From ZC4RG25 sp041687075 (GTDB lineage Bacteria; Pseudomonadota; Alphaproteobacteria; Rhizobiales; Hyphomicrobiaceae): a stretch of DNA of 64,000 nucleotides. Shown one piece after another: positions 44,583 through 54,205 of the stretch (the first letter of the stretch is position 1; every line of letters starts with the position of its first letter). The notes beneath the pieces are model-generated. The model was not told where the DNA came from and ran no database searches. It worked only from the letters and a program-made list of their open reading frames with translations. The position numbers were made by a program, and so were the translations under genes. The stretch is taken from positions 1-64,000 of the forward strand of contig JAWLCO010000007.1 in NCBI GenBank assembly GCA_041687075.1, given 5' to 3'.

Positions 44583-44585
44583 TCC

Positions 44586-45343
44586 TCAAGTCTTCAGCCG
44601 ATACCCCGTCGCAAAAATGCGCCAGACAACCACCACGCACGCCACCAGAAAGACGAGCGTCATGCCGAGGCTGATGCCGACGCTGACATCGGCGACGCCG
44701 TAAAAGCTCCAGCGGAAGCCGCTCACCAGATAGACGATCGGGTTGAACAGGCTGACGTACTGCCAGAGCGGCGGCAGAACGTCGAGCGAGTAGAAGGTGC
44801 CGCCGAGGAAGGTCAGCGGTGTGATGATGAGAAGCGGCACGAGCTGCAGTTTCTCGAAACCGTCTGCCCAGATACCGATGATGAAGCCGAGCAGGCTGAA
44901 GGTGACGGCGGTGAGCAGGAGGAAGGCGACCATCCAGAGAGGATGGGCGATCCTCAGCGGCACGAACAAGCTCGCGGTCAGCAACACCAGAATGCCTATG
45001 ATGACCGATTTCGTTGCTGCCGCGCCGACATAGCCGAGCAAAATTTCGAGGTAGGAAACCGGCGAGGAGAGAACCTCGTAAATCGTTCCGGTAAAACGCG
45101 GGAAATAGATTCCGAAGGATGCATTCGACACGCTTTGAGTCAGCAGCATCAGCATCGTCAGTCCAGGCACGATGAACGCGCCATAGCTCACGCCCTCGAT
45201 TTCGGGAATGCGCTGGCCGATGGCCGCGCCGAAAACGATGAAATAAAGCGATGTCGCGATCACCGGCGACACGATGCTCTGCAGCAGCGTACGGCCCATG
45301 CGGGCCATCTCGAAAAGATAAATTGCCCGGACGGCTTGCAAGT

Positions 45344-45347
<4 letters not shown>
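44586..45347 (-). CDS. ABC-2 type transporter permease
   Basis: This 253-residue membrane protein has six hydrophobic segments typical of ABC2_membrane permeases. The family motif region LTFLGGTFYSLDVLPPLWQYVSLFNPIVYLVSGFRW is seen near the C-terminus (given here as position about 190-225). It forms an exporter with the ATPase encoded upstream, whose stop overlaps this start by four bases. The substrate (drug, lipid or glycan) cannot be told. Confidence 0.9.
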
Positions 45348-46270
<923 letters not shown>

Positions 46271-46396
46271 GGCCTTCACTGCTCATGATCTGTTCTGATT
46301 GCGGCCGACGGCATACACCGAAGGGCGGCGAGACCACTTCAAAGGAATCGTGGCAATCCGGTGGCGGATTATCAGGTGCTGGCTGCAATCTAGAAA

Positions 46397-46807
46397 TCAG
46401 GCGCTCGAGCGTTTCGAACGGGCCACGCTGCGGTCGTCGCGGCCCGGATCAGGGCTATCAGGGCGTGTCAGGAGCCAAGCTGCAACTGTAGCGAGTACGA
46501 CAACCTGCACCGCCAGGATCCAGGCAGCAACGCCGGAAATCCAGGTCAGGCCCAGCATCGCCAGCATGACAGCGATCGACGCAACCTTGGCTTTTCGACT
46601 GATACTGCCATGCTGCTGCCAATCGAGGACGAGCGGGCCGAAGGTGCGGTGATCAAGCAGCCAACCGTGCAGCCGCGGTGAGCTGCGCGCGAAAGCGAAC
46701 GCCGCCAACAGCAGAAACGGTGTCGTTGGCACCAGCGGCAGCACGGCACCAGCAATCCCGCATCCTGTCGACAGGAGCCCCAGCAGCAGCCAGAGCAATC
46801 GCTTCAT
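46397..46807 (-). CDS. DUF454 (YbaN-like) small membrane protein
   Basis: This 136-residue protein contains the family motif VLPLVPTTPFLLLAAFAFAR after a first membrane segment. SSPRLHGWLLDHRTFGPLV and two further C-terminal hydrophobic stretches follow. ATG 46807 begins MKRLLWLLLGLLSTGCG, the usual family N-terminus; the open frame upstream to 46921 is not protein-like. Function is unknown. The C-terminal tail is Arg/Ser-rich. Confidence 0.88.
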   Translation of the reverse strand: MKRLLWLLLGLLSTGCGIAGAVLPLVPTTPFLLLAAFAFARSSPRLHGWLLDHRTFGPLVLDWQQHGSISRKAKVASIAVMLAMLGLTWISGVAAWILAVQVVVLATVAAWLLTRPDSPDPGRDDRSVARSKRSSA

Positions 46808-46941
46808 GGCATCGTCCAGGTTGCACTTCGCACGGCCCTTAAGTGGTTCCGTTGGAGCCAGGCCGCAAGGTGGCGCGTGGATCCGGTGCTGCCGGACGCG
46901 CCGGAGACGAGGCGGCTCCAAGGCAAAATCGTCTGAGACGG

Positions 46942-47382
46942 TCAGCCGTTGTCCCTTGTCCAGGCGAGAATGTGGCGGGCGACGCCGACCAGCTCACCGT
47001 GCTGGTTCTCGGCCTTCACCTCGCTGTAGGAGCGGCGTTTGACCGGATCGACCTCGACAATGGTGTAGGTGAGGTTGACGGTATCGCCGATGAACACCGG
47101 CCCGAGGAACCGCACCTTGTCATAGCCGAGTGAAACAGGGGTCTCGTCGCCGCTCGTGCCGTTGCATTTCTCGATCATCATGGTGGAGCACGTCGACATG
47201 TAGCCGATGAGCAAGGCGCCATGCGCGATCCGCCGTCCGTACCTGGAGCGCGCCATGTACTGCTCGTTGACGTGATTTACGGCGAGGTCGCCCGTGATGC
47301 CCGCGAACATGTAGACGTCACTCTCGCCCACGGTCTTGGCGAACCTCACCGTGTCCCCAACCTTCACATAGAAGTCGCTCAT
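46942..47382 (-). CDS. MaoC-family hotdog dehydratase
   Basis: This 146-residue single-hotdog protein has the (R)-enoyl-CoA hydratase-like motif: FAGITGDLAVNHVNEQYMA, then GRRIAHGALLIGYMST. The Asp/His pair in the first segment is the presumed catalytic site. AGGAG lies seven bases before ATG 47382, which excludes the upstream ATG at 47397. The class III CoA transferase gene lies 54 bases upstream on the same strand, so the pair likely handles a CoA thioester. Confidence 0.9.
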   Translation of the reverse strand: MSDFYVKVGDTVRFAKTVGESDVYMFAGITGDLAVNHVNEQYMARSRYGRRIAHGALLIGYMSTCSTMMIEKCNGTSGDETPVSLGYDKVRFLGPVFIGDTVNLTYTIVEVDPVKRRSYSEVKAENQHGELVGVARHILAWTRDNG

Positions 47383-47436
47383 TTTCGGCTCCTGCATCTT
47401 GGTTCCGATTGACTGGCGTCATCGTCGATCTGAGGT

Positions 47437-48642
47437 TCAGTTCTCTAGCAGCCGCACAACGCCCTCTTCGGCCAGCGCTTCGATCTCGGACTGCCCAAGC
47501 CCGAGCTCGCGCAGGATTTCTGCCGTCTGTGCTCCGAGCCGCTGGGGTGGTAGCCGCACCTCGGCGGCCCGGCCATCGTACCGCACGGGATGGTTGACGA
47601 GCGTGACGGGCGTTTTCGCCGGGCCACCGCCCGGGACGGTCACGAACACCTGCATATGTTGGGCCTGCGGGTCCTCGACGATCTGCTCGTAGGTCTGGAC
47701 GGGGGCATGCCAGATTTTCAGCGGCTCCATGATCTCGATCCATTCCGCCGTCGACTTCGTCCGGAGGCGGTCGGCAATGAGCGAGGTGATTTCGTCCTGC
47801 TTCGTCCAGGTGTCCTTCTCGGAATACGTGGCGAGCCTGGGCTCGCCGATGGCCTCGCCAATGACGGCCAGTGGTGAGAGGGATAACGTCAGGTGGCCGT
47901 CGCGCGTCGGGTAGACGCCGTAAGGCGCCGCATAGTACCAGCCGGCGACGTGGCGGAAGGAGCTGATCGACTTCGGCTTGTCGGCGGCGTTGAGCCAGGT
48001 GACCAGCGACTCGGCCTGCAGGTCGAGCGCTGCCTGCATCAGGCTTGCGTCCACGCGGCAGCCCTTGCCCGTCCTTTCCCGGCGCACGATCGCCGCAAGG
48101 ATGCCCATGGCCAGCAGTGCCGCACCGTGATGGTCGACGATGGAGGCGCCCGCCGGACGCGGCCCGTTGTGCGCCTGGCCCGTTATGGCCATCATGCCGA
48201 ACAATGATTGCGCGAGAAGATCCTGGCCCGGACGTTCGCGATAGGGGCCGTCGGCGCCATAGCCTGATGCGGACGCGAAGATAATGTCGGGCTTTCGCTT
48301 TTTTATTTCGTCATAGCCAAAGCCCAGCTTTTCAAAAACACCGGGGCGAAAATTTTCTGAAACGACGTCGGCCGTTTCAATGAGTTGCCAGGCGATTTCG
48401 CGCCCCTTTTCGGATTTGAGGTCGAGCGCCAGACTGCGCTTGTTGCGATTGGCGCACATGTGCAGCATGCCCTGGCCATCGCTCCATACATCAGCGCCGC
48501 TCCAGTGGCGCTGCCAGGCGCCGTCGGTCGATTCGATAGAGATGACGTCGGCCCCCAGATCGGCGAGCGACTGCATCCCCATCGGACCCAGGAGAAAGTG
48601 ATTGAAGCTGATGACCCGGATTCCTTGCAGGAGGTCGAGCAT
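47437..48642 (-). CDS. Class III CoA-transferase (CaiB/BaiF family)
   Basis: This 401-residue protein shows LLQGIRVISFNHFLLGPMGMQSLADLGADVISIE, the family opening (position about 3-36), then NRNKRSLALDLKSEKGRE, VVSENFRPGVFEKLGFGYDEI, and RPAGASIVDHHGAALLAMGIL, which carries the region of the catalytic aspartate. It moves CoA between organic acids, for example from succinyl-CoA. ATG 48642 follows AGAGGAAACGC. The substrate is unknown; the neighbouring MaoC hydratase suggests an unsaturated or hydroxy acid. Confidence 0.92.
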   Translation of the reverse strand: MLDLLQGIRVISFNHFLLGPMGMQSLADLGADVISIESTDGAWQRHWSGADVWSDGQGMLHMCANRNKRSLALDLKSEKGREIAWQLIETADVVSENFRPGVFEKLGFGYDEIKKRKPDIIFASASGYGADGPYRERPGQDLLAQSLFGMMAITGQAHNGPRPAGASIVDHHGAALLAMGILAAIVRRERTGKGCRVDASLMQAALDLQAESLVTWLNAADKPKSISSFRHVAGWYYAAPYGVYPTRDGHLTLSLSPLAVIGEAIGEPRLATYSEKDTWTKQDEITSLIADRLRTKSTAEWIEIMEPLKIWHAPVQTYEQIVEDPQAQHMQVFVTVPGGGPAKTPVTLVNHPVRYDGRAAEVRLPPQRLGAQTAEILRELGLGQSEIEALAEEGVVRLLEN

Positions 48643-48776
48643 GCGTTTCCTCTGGATTCTTGTGCCCGTCTTTGCAATGTGCACGAGCTTGGTCTTTCGG
48701 CTGGACGATCAGGAGAGCCTTTTTCGACCTGCCAGCCTTCTAAAGCCTGCTTCTTTCCCGAGATGCTTGCCTGGAG

Positions 48777-49742
48777 CTACTCGGCCGCCTGCGCCAGCGC
48801 ACCCTGCCGCCCGATGCCTGCGCGTTGCAGTGCTTCTCTGAGACTACCGAGTTCATCTTCTGAAAGCTTCACCAGCGGCGGGCGAACCACGGCGCGGTCA
48901 AGCCGGTCGAGTAGGACCAGGCATTCCTTCATGCGGTTGTGCATGTCGAGGAAAGGCGGAGCATAGAAAGCCTGCTGCAGCGGATAAAGCCGGTCGTTGA
49001 TCGCCTGCGCGCGAGCCAGATCCTTCGCCCTCACCGCTTCGAACAAGGCGACCTGCAAATCGGCAACGACGCTGCCAGCGCCGGAAAGCAGGCCGTTGGC
49101 GCCCATGGTCAGCGACGCCATCAGCCATGCGCTATGGGTGGTCAGCACGTTGACGGGCCGGGGCAGGGCCTGCAGCATCCGGATGTGCCGCTCGTGCAGC
49201 ATCGGATCGGCACACCAGTCCTTGATCGCGCGGATGGTCGGGATTGCATCGACGAGGCTCAAAAGCGTGTCGAGCGGATAGCCGAGCCCGCTCGCTGCCG
49301 GGTACTGGAACAGGATCAGCGGCAGGTCCGTGGCGTCCGCAATGGTCTTGAAGTGTGCATGGGCCATTTCCGGGCGCAGCTGGCCGCCCATCGCCATGCT
49401 GTTGGGCGGAAACACCAGGAGCGCGGATGCACCTTCCGCCTCGGCCATTCTCGCAATGCGTGCGGCCTCCAGGCTGCCGTCCGCGTAGACACCGTTTATC
49501 AGGGGGAGCCGGTCCCCGATTTCAGCAAGGGAAATCGCCAGGATGCGCTGTTGCTCATCGAATGTGCACGCGTGGACCTCGGAGGCGTGGCCATTGACCG
49601 TGATGGCGGAAATTCCGCGCGTGCCGGCGACGTGCCGCAAATGCCGCCGCGTTTCCGCTTCATCGATGGACAGGTCATCCGCAAAAGCCAGCAATGTCGC
49701 CGGGATCACACCGGCTGGCTGGTAGTCCTTGAAGCGCCCCAT
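48777..49742 (-). CDS. DapA/NanA-superfamily lyase or aldolase
   Basis: This 321-residue TIM-barrel protein has the Schiff-base lysine K174 in IRAIKDW and the partner tyrosine Y147 in FQYPAASGLG. The motifs ALLVFPPNSM and GANGLLSGAGSV fit the superfamily. It is a member of the dihydrodipicolinate synthase/N-acetylneuraminate lyase group, but not close enough in its substrate loops to call DapA. A 2-keto acid is the likely substrate class. Same strand as the CoA transferase. Confidence 0.88.
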   Translation of the reverse strand: MGRFKDYQPAGVIPATLLAFADDLSIDEAETRRHLRHVAGTRGISAITVNGHASEVHACTFDEQQRILAISLAEIGDRLPLINGVYADGSLEAARIARMAEAEGASALLVFPPNSMAMGGQLRPEMAHAHFKTIADATDLPLILFQYPAASGLGYPLDTLLSLVDAIPTIRAIKDWCADPMLHERHIRMLQALPRPVNVLTTHSAWLMASLTMGANGLLSGAGSVVADLQVALFEAVRAKDLARAQAINDRLYPLQQAFYAPPFLDMHNRMKECLVLLDRLDRAVVRPPLVKLSEDELGSLREALQRAGIGRQGALAQAAE

Positions 49743-49834
49743 GGTGTTTCGCTCCCGTCGAGATCGTCATTCATGGGAACGCTATCATTCAGCATTCGGC
49801 CTCCGCAAGCGGGGCCGAAGAATGGACCTGCCGA

Positions 49835-50626
49835 CTAGGCGGGCCAGCTCAGCAGCATCTCGACGAACTTGGTCGCCCGCGTCACCGGGAAGAAGTGGCC
49901 GCCGCTGGGGAGAATGCGCAGTTTCGCGCTCGGCATCAGCTCTGCCAGCTCGCGCTGCAGGAACGCCGGCACGATGAGGTCGTCCTCTGCTCCCTGGATC
50001 AGGACCGGCACGTTGATCTCGCCGATATCCTTGCTGCGGTCGAAAGCGAGCAGGGCTGCGATTCTTTCTGCAACCACCGTCTGCGCGACAGGTGAGGTCG
50101 GCGCGGCCGCAAGCATGGCCTCGAACCTGGGCCAGTTCGCCTCCAGCCAGTCGGGCGTGTAGCCGATGAAGGCCAGCATGGCGGCGTATTCCCGCGGCGC
50201 CTTCTCGAGCAGCACGGTCCGGGAGCGAAACAGCTCCGCCATGTACCGGTTGGGTCGCGCCCAGGTGCTGCTGAGCACGAGGCTGCCGATCCGCGATGCA
50301 TCACGTAACGCCAGCTCCTGCAGGATGACGCCGCCTGTGGAATGGCCGAGCAACACGGCGTTGCGCGCATCCGTGTGCTCGAGCACCGCCCGCGTATCCT
50401 GCGCGAGCTGCTCGATGGAGACCCGCGCTGTGCCGCGATCGCTGCTGCCGATGCCGCGTTGATCGAAGCGGATCACGCGAAAATGCGGCTCGAGCGCCGG
50501 CACGACAGGATCCCAGAACGCGGCCGTTCCGCCCAGTCCGCTCACCAGGACCAGGTCGGGCCCGGCTCCGCTGGCGGTAATGGCGAGCCGCGCTCCATCG
50601 GCGAGGTCCACGAACGAGGTGTTCAT
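49835..50626 (-). CDS. Alpha/beta-fold hydrolase
   Basis: This 263-residue protein has the nucleophile elbow LLGHSTGG with S96, an oxyanion LVSGLGGTAAFWDP near residue 27, FDQRGIGSSD at 54-63, a late acid in LIQGAEDDLIVPAF and a histidine in SGGHFFPVT. The pattern fits lactone or ester hydrolases of the PcaD/BioH type. The specific substrate is unknown. It lies in the same-strand catabolic group with the NIPSNAP gene upstream. Confidence 0.9.
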   Translation of the reverse strand: MNTSFVDLADGARLAITASGAGPDLVLVSGLGGTAAFWDPVVPALEPHFRVIRFDQRGIGSSDRGTARVSIEQLAQDTRAVLEHTDARNAVLLGHSTGGVILQELALRDASRIGSLVLSSTWARPNRYMAELFRSRTVLLEKAPREYAAMLAFIGYTPDWLEANWPRFEAMLAAAPTSPVAQTVVAERIAALLAFDRSKDIGEINVPVLIQGAEDDLIVPAFLQRELAELMPSAKLRILPSGGHFFPVTRATKFVEMLLSWPA

Positions 50627-50653
50627 GCGCTGATCTCCTATGAGGCGTGGCTA

Positions 50654-50968
50654 TCATTTCAGGGGCGAGAACGAGGCGGGCCTCAGGATGCGGGTGGTCT
50701 GCACATCGAGCAGGCCGTCGACCATCTTGAGGTAGGCCTGCCACCGAGGGTCTGCCATCATCCGGTCCCGGCGCTGGAGCCGGTCGTCGAGGCTTTCATA
50801 GCTCCAAAGCGCCACGACGTGATTGAGCTCGCCGATCTCGGTGGTGAAGTATCCGATGAACGTGCCCAGAAGCTCGAGCTGGATCGGCAGCCCGTGCTGC
50901 TCATAGAGGCTGACGAACTGGCCGAGCTTCCCGGCCTTCACGCGGTAGTCGCGCTCCTCCACTATCAT
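50654..50968 (-). CDS. NIPSNAP family protein
   Basis: This 104-residue dimeric alpha/beta-barrel protein starts MIVEERDYRVKAGKLGQFV and contains GYFTTEIGELNHVVALWSYESL and a C-terminal RILRPASF. The blocks fit NIPSNAP proteins, which occur with degradation genes and whose activity is largely unknown. Ends 28 bases before the hydrolase gene and is probably cotranscribed. Confidence 0.9.
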   Translation of the reverse strand: MIVEERDYRVKAGKLGQFVSLYEQHGLPIQLELLGTFIGYFTTEIGELNHVVALWSYESLDDRLQRRDRMMADPRWQAYLKMVDGLLDVQTTRILRPASFSPLK

Positions 50969-51202
50969 CTGGCGTCTCTCCGGCCACTGTGGGTTCCTTG
51001 CAGCCTGTCACGTTAGGGACCACAACGACGGGCCGTCAACTGCTCTGAGGCCGGGCCGCCGAAAAGCGATTGGGGGCGAAACAGGGACTTTCGGGCCGAG
51101 TTCGAACAGAGTCCGCTGCGGTGCCGATGTGCAGCATTGAACGGCCGCCCCGGACTGCGTATCTTCCCGGGCGCAAATCAGAATTGTCAGGTGGGACCGG
51201 AG

Positions 51203-51508
51203 ATGGTTGCACGCATCTACAAGCCGGCGAAGTCCGCCATGCAATCGGGCATTGCCCGCACCAAAGACTGGGTGCTCGAGTTCGAGCCTCAGCTGCCGCG
51301 GACTATCGATCCGCTGATGGGCTGGACCGGCTCACAGGACCCTCGTCAGCAAGTGCAGCTCTCGTTCGATACCAAGGAGGAGGCCATCGCCTACGCTGAG
51401 CGCAACGGCATTCCCTACACGGTCCACGACCCGGAACCGCGCAAGCCCGTCCTCAAGTCCTACGCCGACAACTTCAGATACGGCCGCATCGGCGCCTGGA
51501 CCCACTAA
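51203..51508 (+). CDS. NDUFS4-like NADH dehydrogenase (Complex I) accessory subunit
   Basis: This 101-residue protein matches the ETC complex I conserved region. MVARIYKPAKSAMQSG, WVLEFEPQLPRTIDPLMGWT, VQLSFDTKEEAIAYAERNG and SYADNFRYGRIGAWTH follow the NDUFS4/18 kDa subunit of mitochondria and alphaproteobacteria. It associates with the peripheral arm of Complex I. ATG 51203 with GGACCGGAG upstream gives the usual bacterial N-terminus; an earlier ATG at 51137 adds non-conserved residues. Stands alone, upstream of a tRNA gene. Confidence 0.92.
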   Translation: MVARIYKPAKSAMQSGIARTKDWVLEFEPQLPRTIDPLMGWTGSQDPRQQVQLSFDTKEEAIAYAERNGIPYTVHDPEPRKPVLKSYADNFRYGRIGAWTH

Positions 51509-51562
51509 CTCCACCACCCCCAAGACGCGGCCCGCCGCATCCGCTATCATGGGAGAAGAAGA

Positions 51563-51639
51563 GGTCCCGTAGCTCAGCCGGATAGAGCATCTGCCTTCTA
51601 AGCAGAGGGTCGCAGGTTCGAGTCCTGCCGGGATCGCCA
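51563..51639 (+). tRNA. tRNA-Arg (anticodon TCT)
   Basis: This is a 77-base cloverleaf with an encoded CCA end. The acceptor stem is GGTCCCG with CGGGATC (one G-U pair). The D-arm is GCTC...GAGC. The anticodon stem is TCTGC/GCAGA around loop CTTCTAA, with TCT at 51597-51599. The T-arm is GCAGG-TTCGAGT-CCTGC. It decodes AGA/AGG arginine codons. Confidence 0.97.
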
Positions 51640-51659
51640 ATGAATCAGGGGGTTGTGGC

Positions 51660-51685
51660 GGCCAGTTTAGTCGTGGAGACTGGCC
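51660..51685 (+). terminator. Hairpin after tRNA-Arg
   Basis: GGCCAGT at 51660-51666 pairs exactly with ACTGGCC at 51679-51685, 20 bases after the tRNA end. No T-tract follows, so it may only mark the end of the transcript or stabilise it. Confidence 0.3.
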
Positions 51686-51872
51686 CCGGACTCCGTGCCT
51701 ACGAGCCTAGCCGCCTGCGTGGCCCGCGCCGACGCGTGTCGGTCGGGCGGTCTCCACTGACATCTAAAGTCCTACGCCCGTCAGATTGCCTGGTCCGTGC
51801 AGGCATGCCGAATTGGCAGTGGCGCAAAGCGCGACGACACGCTTTGCTATGGCGCGTGAACGCAGGCGGGAC

Positions 51873-52781
51873 ATGGGAAACACCGAACAGATTGGTCATC
51901 CCGGCAAATTCGGGGAAGCAAGGCGTGTCGTTATTGCGGCTATCCTGCTCATGCTGCTTGCCGGGATGATGGCCTCGTTGCTGCATGTGGGGGTCCGGGT
52001 GGTGAGCCCGGAGGTGCCGACCATCCAGATCGTCCTGCTGCGGTCCGTGTTCACGATCCTGGTCACGTTTCCCCTGCTGTTCCGGAAAGGCAAGCTCGCC
52101 TGGCGCAGCAACCGTCTGGACCTGCAGGCGATGCGGGGCATCGTGGGCGTGTGCTCCATGACGGCGTGGTACTATGCGCTGTCCGTGCTGCCCCTGGCCG
52201 ATGCCGGTGCGCTGAGCTTCACAACGGCGATCTTCGTGTCGCTCGGTGCGGGCCTCTACTTCGGCGAAAGCGTGGGCATTCGGCGCTGGAGCGCCGTCGC
52301 CGTGGGGCTGATCGGAACAGCGATCGTGCTGAAGCCGGGAGCCGGCGTGCTCTCCTGGGGCGCGGTGGCGGCGCTCGGGTCGAGCATCCTCTGGGCGGTC
52401 TCGCTGCTCATGGCCAAGAACCTGGCCAAGTACGACAGCAGTCTCACGATCACATTCTATCAGCCCCTGATGATCGCTCCCTTCGCGCTCCTGGGAACAC
52501 TGCCCGTCTGGGTCTGGCCAAGCGCGGAAACCTGGTTCATTCTGTTCGGCATGGGCTTGGTGGCTGGGGTTGGCAACTATGCCTACGTGCATGCGCTGAG
52601 GATCGCTGATGCCAGCCTCTCGATGCCGGCCGATTATGTCCGCCTGCTGTGGATGGTCGGTTGGGGCTACTTGCTGTTTGCCGAGATTCCAGCCATTTCG
52701 ACATGGGTTGGCGCCGCTTTGATCATTGCTTCAACCGCATTCATTACCTGGCGGGAATCGCGCTTGCCATCGAAAGCCTAG
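51873..52781 (+). CDS. EamA-family (DMT superfamily) transporter
   Basis: This 302-residue protein has ten hydrophobic helices in two EamA repeats (about 20-150 and 160-295). Repeat features include IVLLRSVFTILVTFPLLFRKG, MTAWYYALSVLPLADAGALSF and a matching ASLSMPADYVRLLWMVGWGYLLF in the second half. It is likely an exporter of small organic solutes; the substrate is unknown. ATG 51873 is chosen; other in-frame starts at 51786 and 51849 precede it. Not obviously in an operon. Confidence 0.88.
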   Translation: MGNTEQIGHPGKFGEARRVVIAAILLMLLAGMMASLLHVGVRVVSPEVPTIQIVLLRSVFTILVTFPLLFRKGKLAWRSNRLDLQAMRGIVGVCSMTAWYYALSVLPLADAGALSFTTAIFVSLGAGLYFGESVGIRRWSAVAVGLIGTAIVLKPGAGVLSWGAVAALGSSILWAVSLLMAKNLAKYDSSLTITFYQPLMIAPFALLGTLPVWVWPSAETWFILFGMGLVAGVGNYAYVHALRIADASLSMPADYVRLLWMVGWGYLLFAEIPAISTWVGAALIIASTAFITWRESRLPSKA

Positions 52782-52930
52782 CAACGCGGCGAGTGCCGCA
52801 TTTTCGCGATTACTGATTGCCGATTAAGCAGTTTTCACGGCGCCTGAGCCGTGCAAACATCTTCAGCAGCCTCCGTCCGGCGGTAGCTGGCGGCACTTGC
52901 ATCGCCAACAGACCTGGAGTTTCACCACGC

Positions 52931-54205
52931 ATGGTCGAGTCTCGGCGCACTGCACCCCTCGAAACGATCCTTGAGCACCTGTCGCTGCGGCCTGTTGCGG
53001 GTTGCGAGGACCTGATCACCTTCCGCTCGAGCGGGCAGCTGACGCTTGGTGTCGAGATCGAGCTGCAACTCATTGATCGGACGACGCTGAATCTTGCGCC
53101 GCGCGCCGAGGACGTACTGGCGTGTGCCAGCGATCTGCCCAATCTCACCAAGGAGTTCTACCTCAGCACCGTCGAGATCAACTCGCGCAAGTGCGCCGAC
53201 GTGCATGAGATCAGCTCCGATCTCGGCGTCATGCTGGAGCGGATCGACGAGATCGGTGACAAGCTCGGCATTTCATTCTCGACCACCGGATGCCACCCCT
53301 TCGCGCGGTATGCCGACTGCATCATCACGCCGACGCCTCGGTACAATGAGCTCATCGACCGCAACCAGTGGCTGACGCGGCGGATGACCGTCTACGGCAT
53401 GCACGTCCATCTCGGCATGGGCAGCGGCGATGAGTGCATTCGCTTCAACAACTTCTTCCTGCACTTCCTGCCGCATCTGCTCGCGCTCTCGGCCAGCTCG
53501 CCGTTCTGGCAGGGTGAGGATACGGGGCTCGCCTCGTGCCGGCCGACCACATACGAGGCCTTGCCGACGGCCGGGCAGCCTTATGTGGTCCATTCCTGGC
53601 GCGAGTTCGGGCAGCTCTGCAGCACACTCAAGGCCTGCGATGCCATCCAGTCGCTGAAAGACTTGTGGTGGGATCTGCGCCCGAGCCCTGCGCTTGGCAC
53701 TCTGGAAATCCGTATCTGCGATGGTCTGGCGAGTCTGTCGGAAACCCTTGCCGTCGTGGCGTTCGTGCACGCGCTGGCGCACTGGTTCCGCGACCATGCG
53801 AGCTGGCTTGAAAAGGTGCCGCCGCCGCCCCGCTGGCTGGCGCGCGAGAACAAGTGGCGGGCCGTGCGCTTCGGCCTCGACGCGAAGCTGGTGACGCACC
53901 TCGACGGCAGCGTGAAGCCACTTCGCGATGATGTCCTCGACTGGTGCGAGCGGATCGCCGGCAACGTCGCGGCGCTCGGCTACGAGCCTTACTTCGCGAC
54001 GCTTCGCCAGATCCTGGCTAACGGCAACAGCTCGATGCGCCAGCGGGCGGCCTATGCGCAGACGGAGTCGCTGCAACAGGTTGTGCAGCAGAACATCGCG
54101 GAGTTCCGTGCGCGTGCGCCCTTGTGGCAGCGGGAAAGCGCATTAGAACGGTCGACGCGGTCGCAATTGGAGTTCTCACTGGATCGGACGTATGACGGGC
54201 CCTGA
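52931..54205 (+). CDS. YbdK-type carboxylate-amine ligase (GCS2 family)
   Basis: This 424-residue ATP-dependent ligase of the glutamate-cysteine ligase 2 group shows LTLGVEIELQLIDRTTLNL, FYLSTVEINSRKCADVHE, YGMHVHLGMGSGDE and LGTLEIRICDGLASLSET. Acidic and histidine residues in these blocks bind Mg-ATP. YbdK proteins show weak gamma-glutamylcysteine synthetase activity, but the true substrate is unknown. ATG 52931 gives the family N-terminus. Its 3' end overlaps the M20 peptidase gene by 14 bases, implying translational coupling and a ligase/amidase pair. Confidence 0.9.
   Translation: MVESRRTAPLETILEHLSLRPVAGCEDLITFRSSGQLTLGVEIELQLIDRTTLNLAPRAEDVLACASDLPNLTKEFYLSTVEINSRKCADVHEISSDLGVMLERIDEIGDKLGISFSTTGCHPFARYADCIITPTPRYNELIDRNQWLTRRMTVYGMHVHLGMGSGDECIRFNNFFLHFLPHLLALSASSPFWQGEDTGLASCRPTTYEALPTAGQPYVVHSWREFGQLCSTLKACDAIQSLKDLWWDLRPSPALGTLEIRICDGLASLSETLAVVAFVHALAHWFRDHASWLEKVPPPPRWLARENKWRAVRFGLDAKLVTHLDGSVKPLRDDVLDWCERIAGNVAALGYEPYFATLRQILANGNSSMRQRAAYAQTESLQQVVQQNIAEFRARAPLWQRESALERSTRSQLEFSLDRTYDGP

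Noticed and set aside
51563..51872. tRNA-Arg as the attachment site of an integrated element
   Set aside because: No integrase, no duplicated tRNA 3' end and no change in gene style was seen downstream within the window.
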